NCBI GenBank assembly: GCA_947303145.1
Contig: CAMYXB010000066.1
Span: forward strand, 1 to 5,409
Direction of reading: 5' to 3'
Source: an uncultured Clostridia bacterium
GTDB lineage: Bacteria; Bacillota; Clostridia; Christensenellales; UBA1242
DNA length: 5,409 bases
In this document: piece after piece, positions 4,759 through 5,409 of the stretch
Numbering within the stretch: the stretch's first letter is position 1
Layout of the letters: every line of letters begins with the position of its first letter
The notes under the pieces: model-generated
What the model was told of the DNA's origin: nothing
Database searches by the model: none
The model's input: the letters and a program-made list of their open reading frames with translations, nothing else
Made by a program: the position numbers and the translations under genes

Positions 4759-5409
4759 ATGACAAAAACAAGAAAAATAATAAAAGAAAATTATGAATAC
4801 GCTCTCTGCTTTCTGCTAATGGGGATAATCTCAATAATAGCCATAAATCCCACAAAATATATGTCCGCCACATTGTCTGCCATAATTATCTGGGCAAAAT
4901 TGGTTCTCCCCAGTCTATTCTGCTTCTTTTTCCTAACAAAAATCTTTATGTCATTTGATAAGGGAATAAAGATTTTTTCATCAGTTGGCAAACCCTTTGC
5001 AAAATTTTACAACAACAATGACCTGTCACTATACATCTTCTTGATGAGCATAATTTCTGGCTATCCTGTAGGAGCGAAACTTTTAAGTGAATTATACCAA
5101 AACGGACAAATCTCGCAAGATGAGGCACACAGGCTCCTGCCGCTTGCTAGCAACTGTGGACCAATGTTTATTCTGGGAAGTCTGACCTCAATGATGAATG
5201 GGAACAGCAAAATTGGCATAATAGTTCTATTAAGTCATATATTGTCCAGCATAATACTTGCATTGTTTTTTAGAAAAAAAAGTGTAAAAAATGATGAAAA
5301 AACACAGAAAAATATGGTTTTGGGGCAAAAAAAAGAAAAATTTGATATAAATAAAACAATGTATGACACCATAATCTCTGTTTTCATGGTGGGAGGATAT
5401 ATCGCACTT
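4759..5409 (+). CDS. ylbJ: YlbJ/SpoVV-family integral membrane protein (N-terminal part; runs off the right edge)
   Basis: The frame is open from 4669 to the window end; from the ATG at 4759 it gives 217 residues. Diagnostic blocks are WAKLVLPSLFCFFFLTKI (45-62), SGYPVGAKLLSELY (100-113), DEAHRLLPLASNCGPMFILG (121-140) and LLSHILSSIILALF (157-170), matching the YlbJ family with its nucleoside-recognition (gate) fold. Hydrophobic segments lie near 13-30, 37-63, 89-102, 134-145, 151-171 and from 203. In B. subtilis YlbJ (SpoVV) is the dipicolinic acid transporter of the outer forespore membrane; that role here is inference. The linker 172-200 is lysine-rich. No clear ribosome binding site precedes the ATG and no confident plus-strand promoter was found; the next in-frame ATG (4819) would cut into the first membrane segment, so 4759 is preferred. 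Spot GC of 23-35% is far below its neighbours. Roughly half the gene is missing. Confidence 0.9.
   Translation, partial: MTKTRKIIKENYEYALCFLLMGIISIIAINPTKYMSATLSAIIIWAKLVLPSLFCFFFLTKIFMSFDKGIKIFSSVGKPFAKFYNNNDLSLYIFLMSIISGYPVGAKLLSELYQNGQISQDEAHRLLPLASNCGPMFILGSLTSMMNGNSKIGIIVLLSHILSSIILALFFRKKSVKNDEKTQKNMVLGQKKEKFDINKTMYDTIISVFMVGGYIAL

Noticed and set aside
4649..5128. Minus-strand open frames (60-74 codons) right of the patatin gene
   Set aside because: The region is coded on the plus strand by ylbJ, whose conserved blocks SGYPVGAK and SNCGPMF are explicit.

Overview
The window looks like chromosomal DNA from a low-GC, probably anaerobic Firmicute, most likely a clostridial lineage. Three things point there: a single-chain Bacillus/Clostridium-type glycyl-tRNA synthetase, a YlbJ (SpoVV)-family membrane protein, which is typical of endospore formers and their relatives, and Shine-Dalgarno and promoter sequences close to the Gram-positive consensus. 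I name no species. Nothing mobile, no RNA gene and no CRISPR array is visible.

Layout. Five genes read on the minus strand, in transcription order: a patatin-like phospholipase (4652-3849), phosphate acetyltransferase pta (3774-2773), an unrecognised 338-residue protein (2643-1627), acetate kinase ackA (1467-268) and the first 87 codons of glycyl-tRNA synthetase (263 to beyond the left edge). One gene reads on the plus strand, divergently from the patatin gene: the N-terminal 217 codons of a YlbJ/SpoVV-family membrane protein (4759 to beyond the right edge). Every intergenic gap is shorter than about 160 bases and several are full of control signals.

Function. Pta and AckA form the acetyl-CoA -> acetyl phosphate -> acetate route, which yields ATP in fermentation. 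The two genes are usually adjacent, but here an unknown gene sits between them. That gene has its own perfect consensus promoter (TTGACA, 16 bases, TATAAT) overlapped by an inverted repeat, and its own terminator. ackA and glyQS are separated by 4 bases, so acetate kinase and glycyl-tRNA synthetase are probably co-transcribed. The patatin gene ends in an intrinsic terminator. pta then restarts from a promoter whose -10 box lies 7 bases from the ATG, so its mRNA is predicted to be essentially leaderless.

Most worth a second look: the unknown gene and its promoter, the leaderless pta start, the 15-base palindrome in the shared patatin/ylbJ control region, and the terminator that overlaps the ackA promoter.
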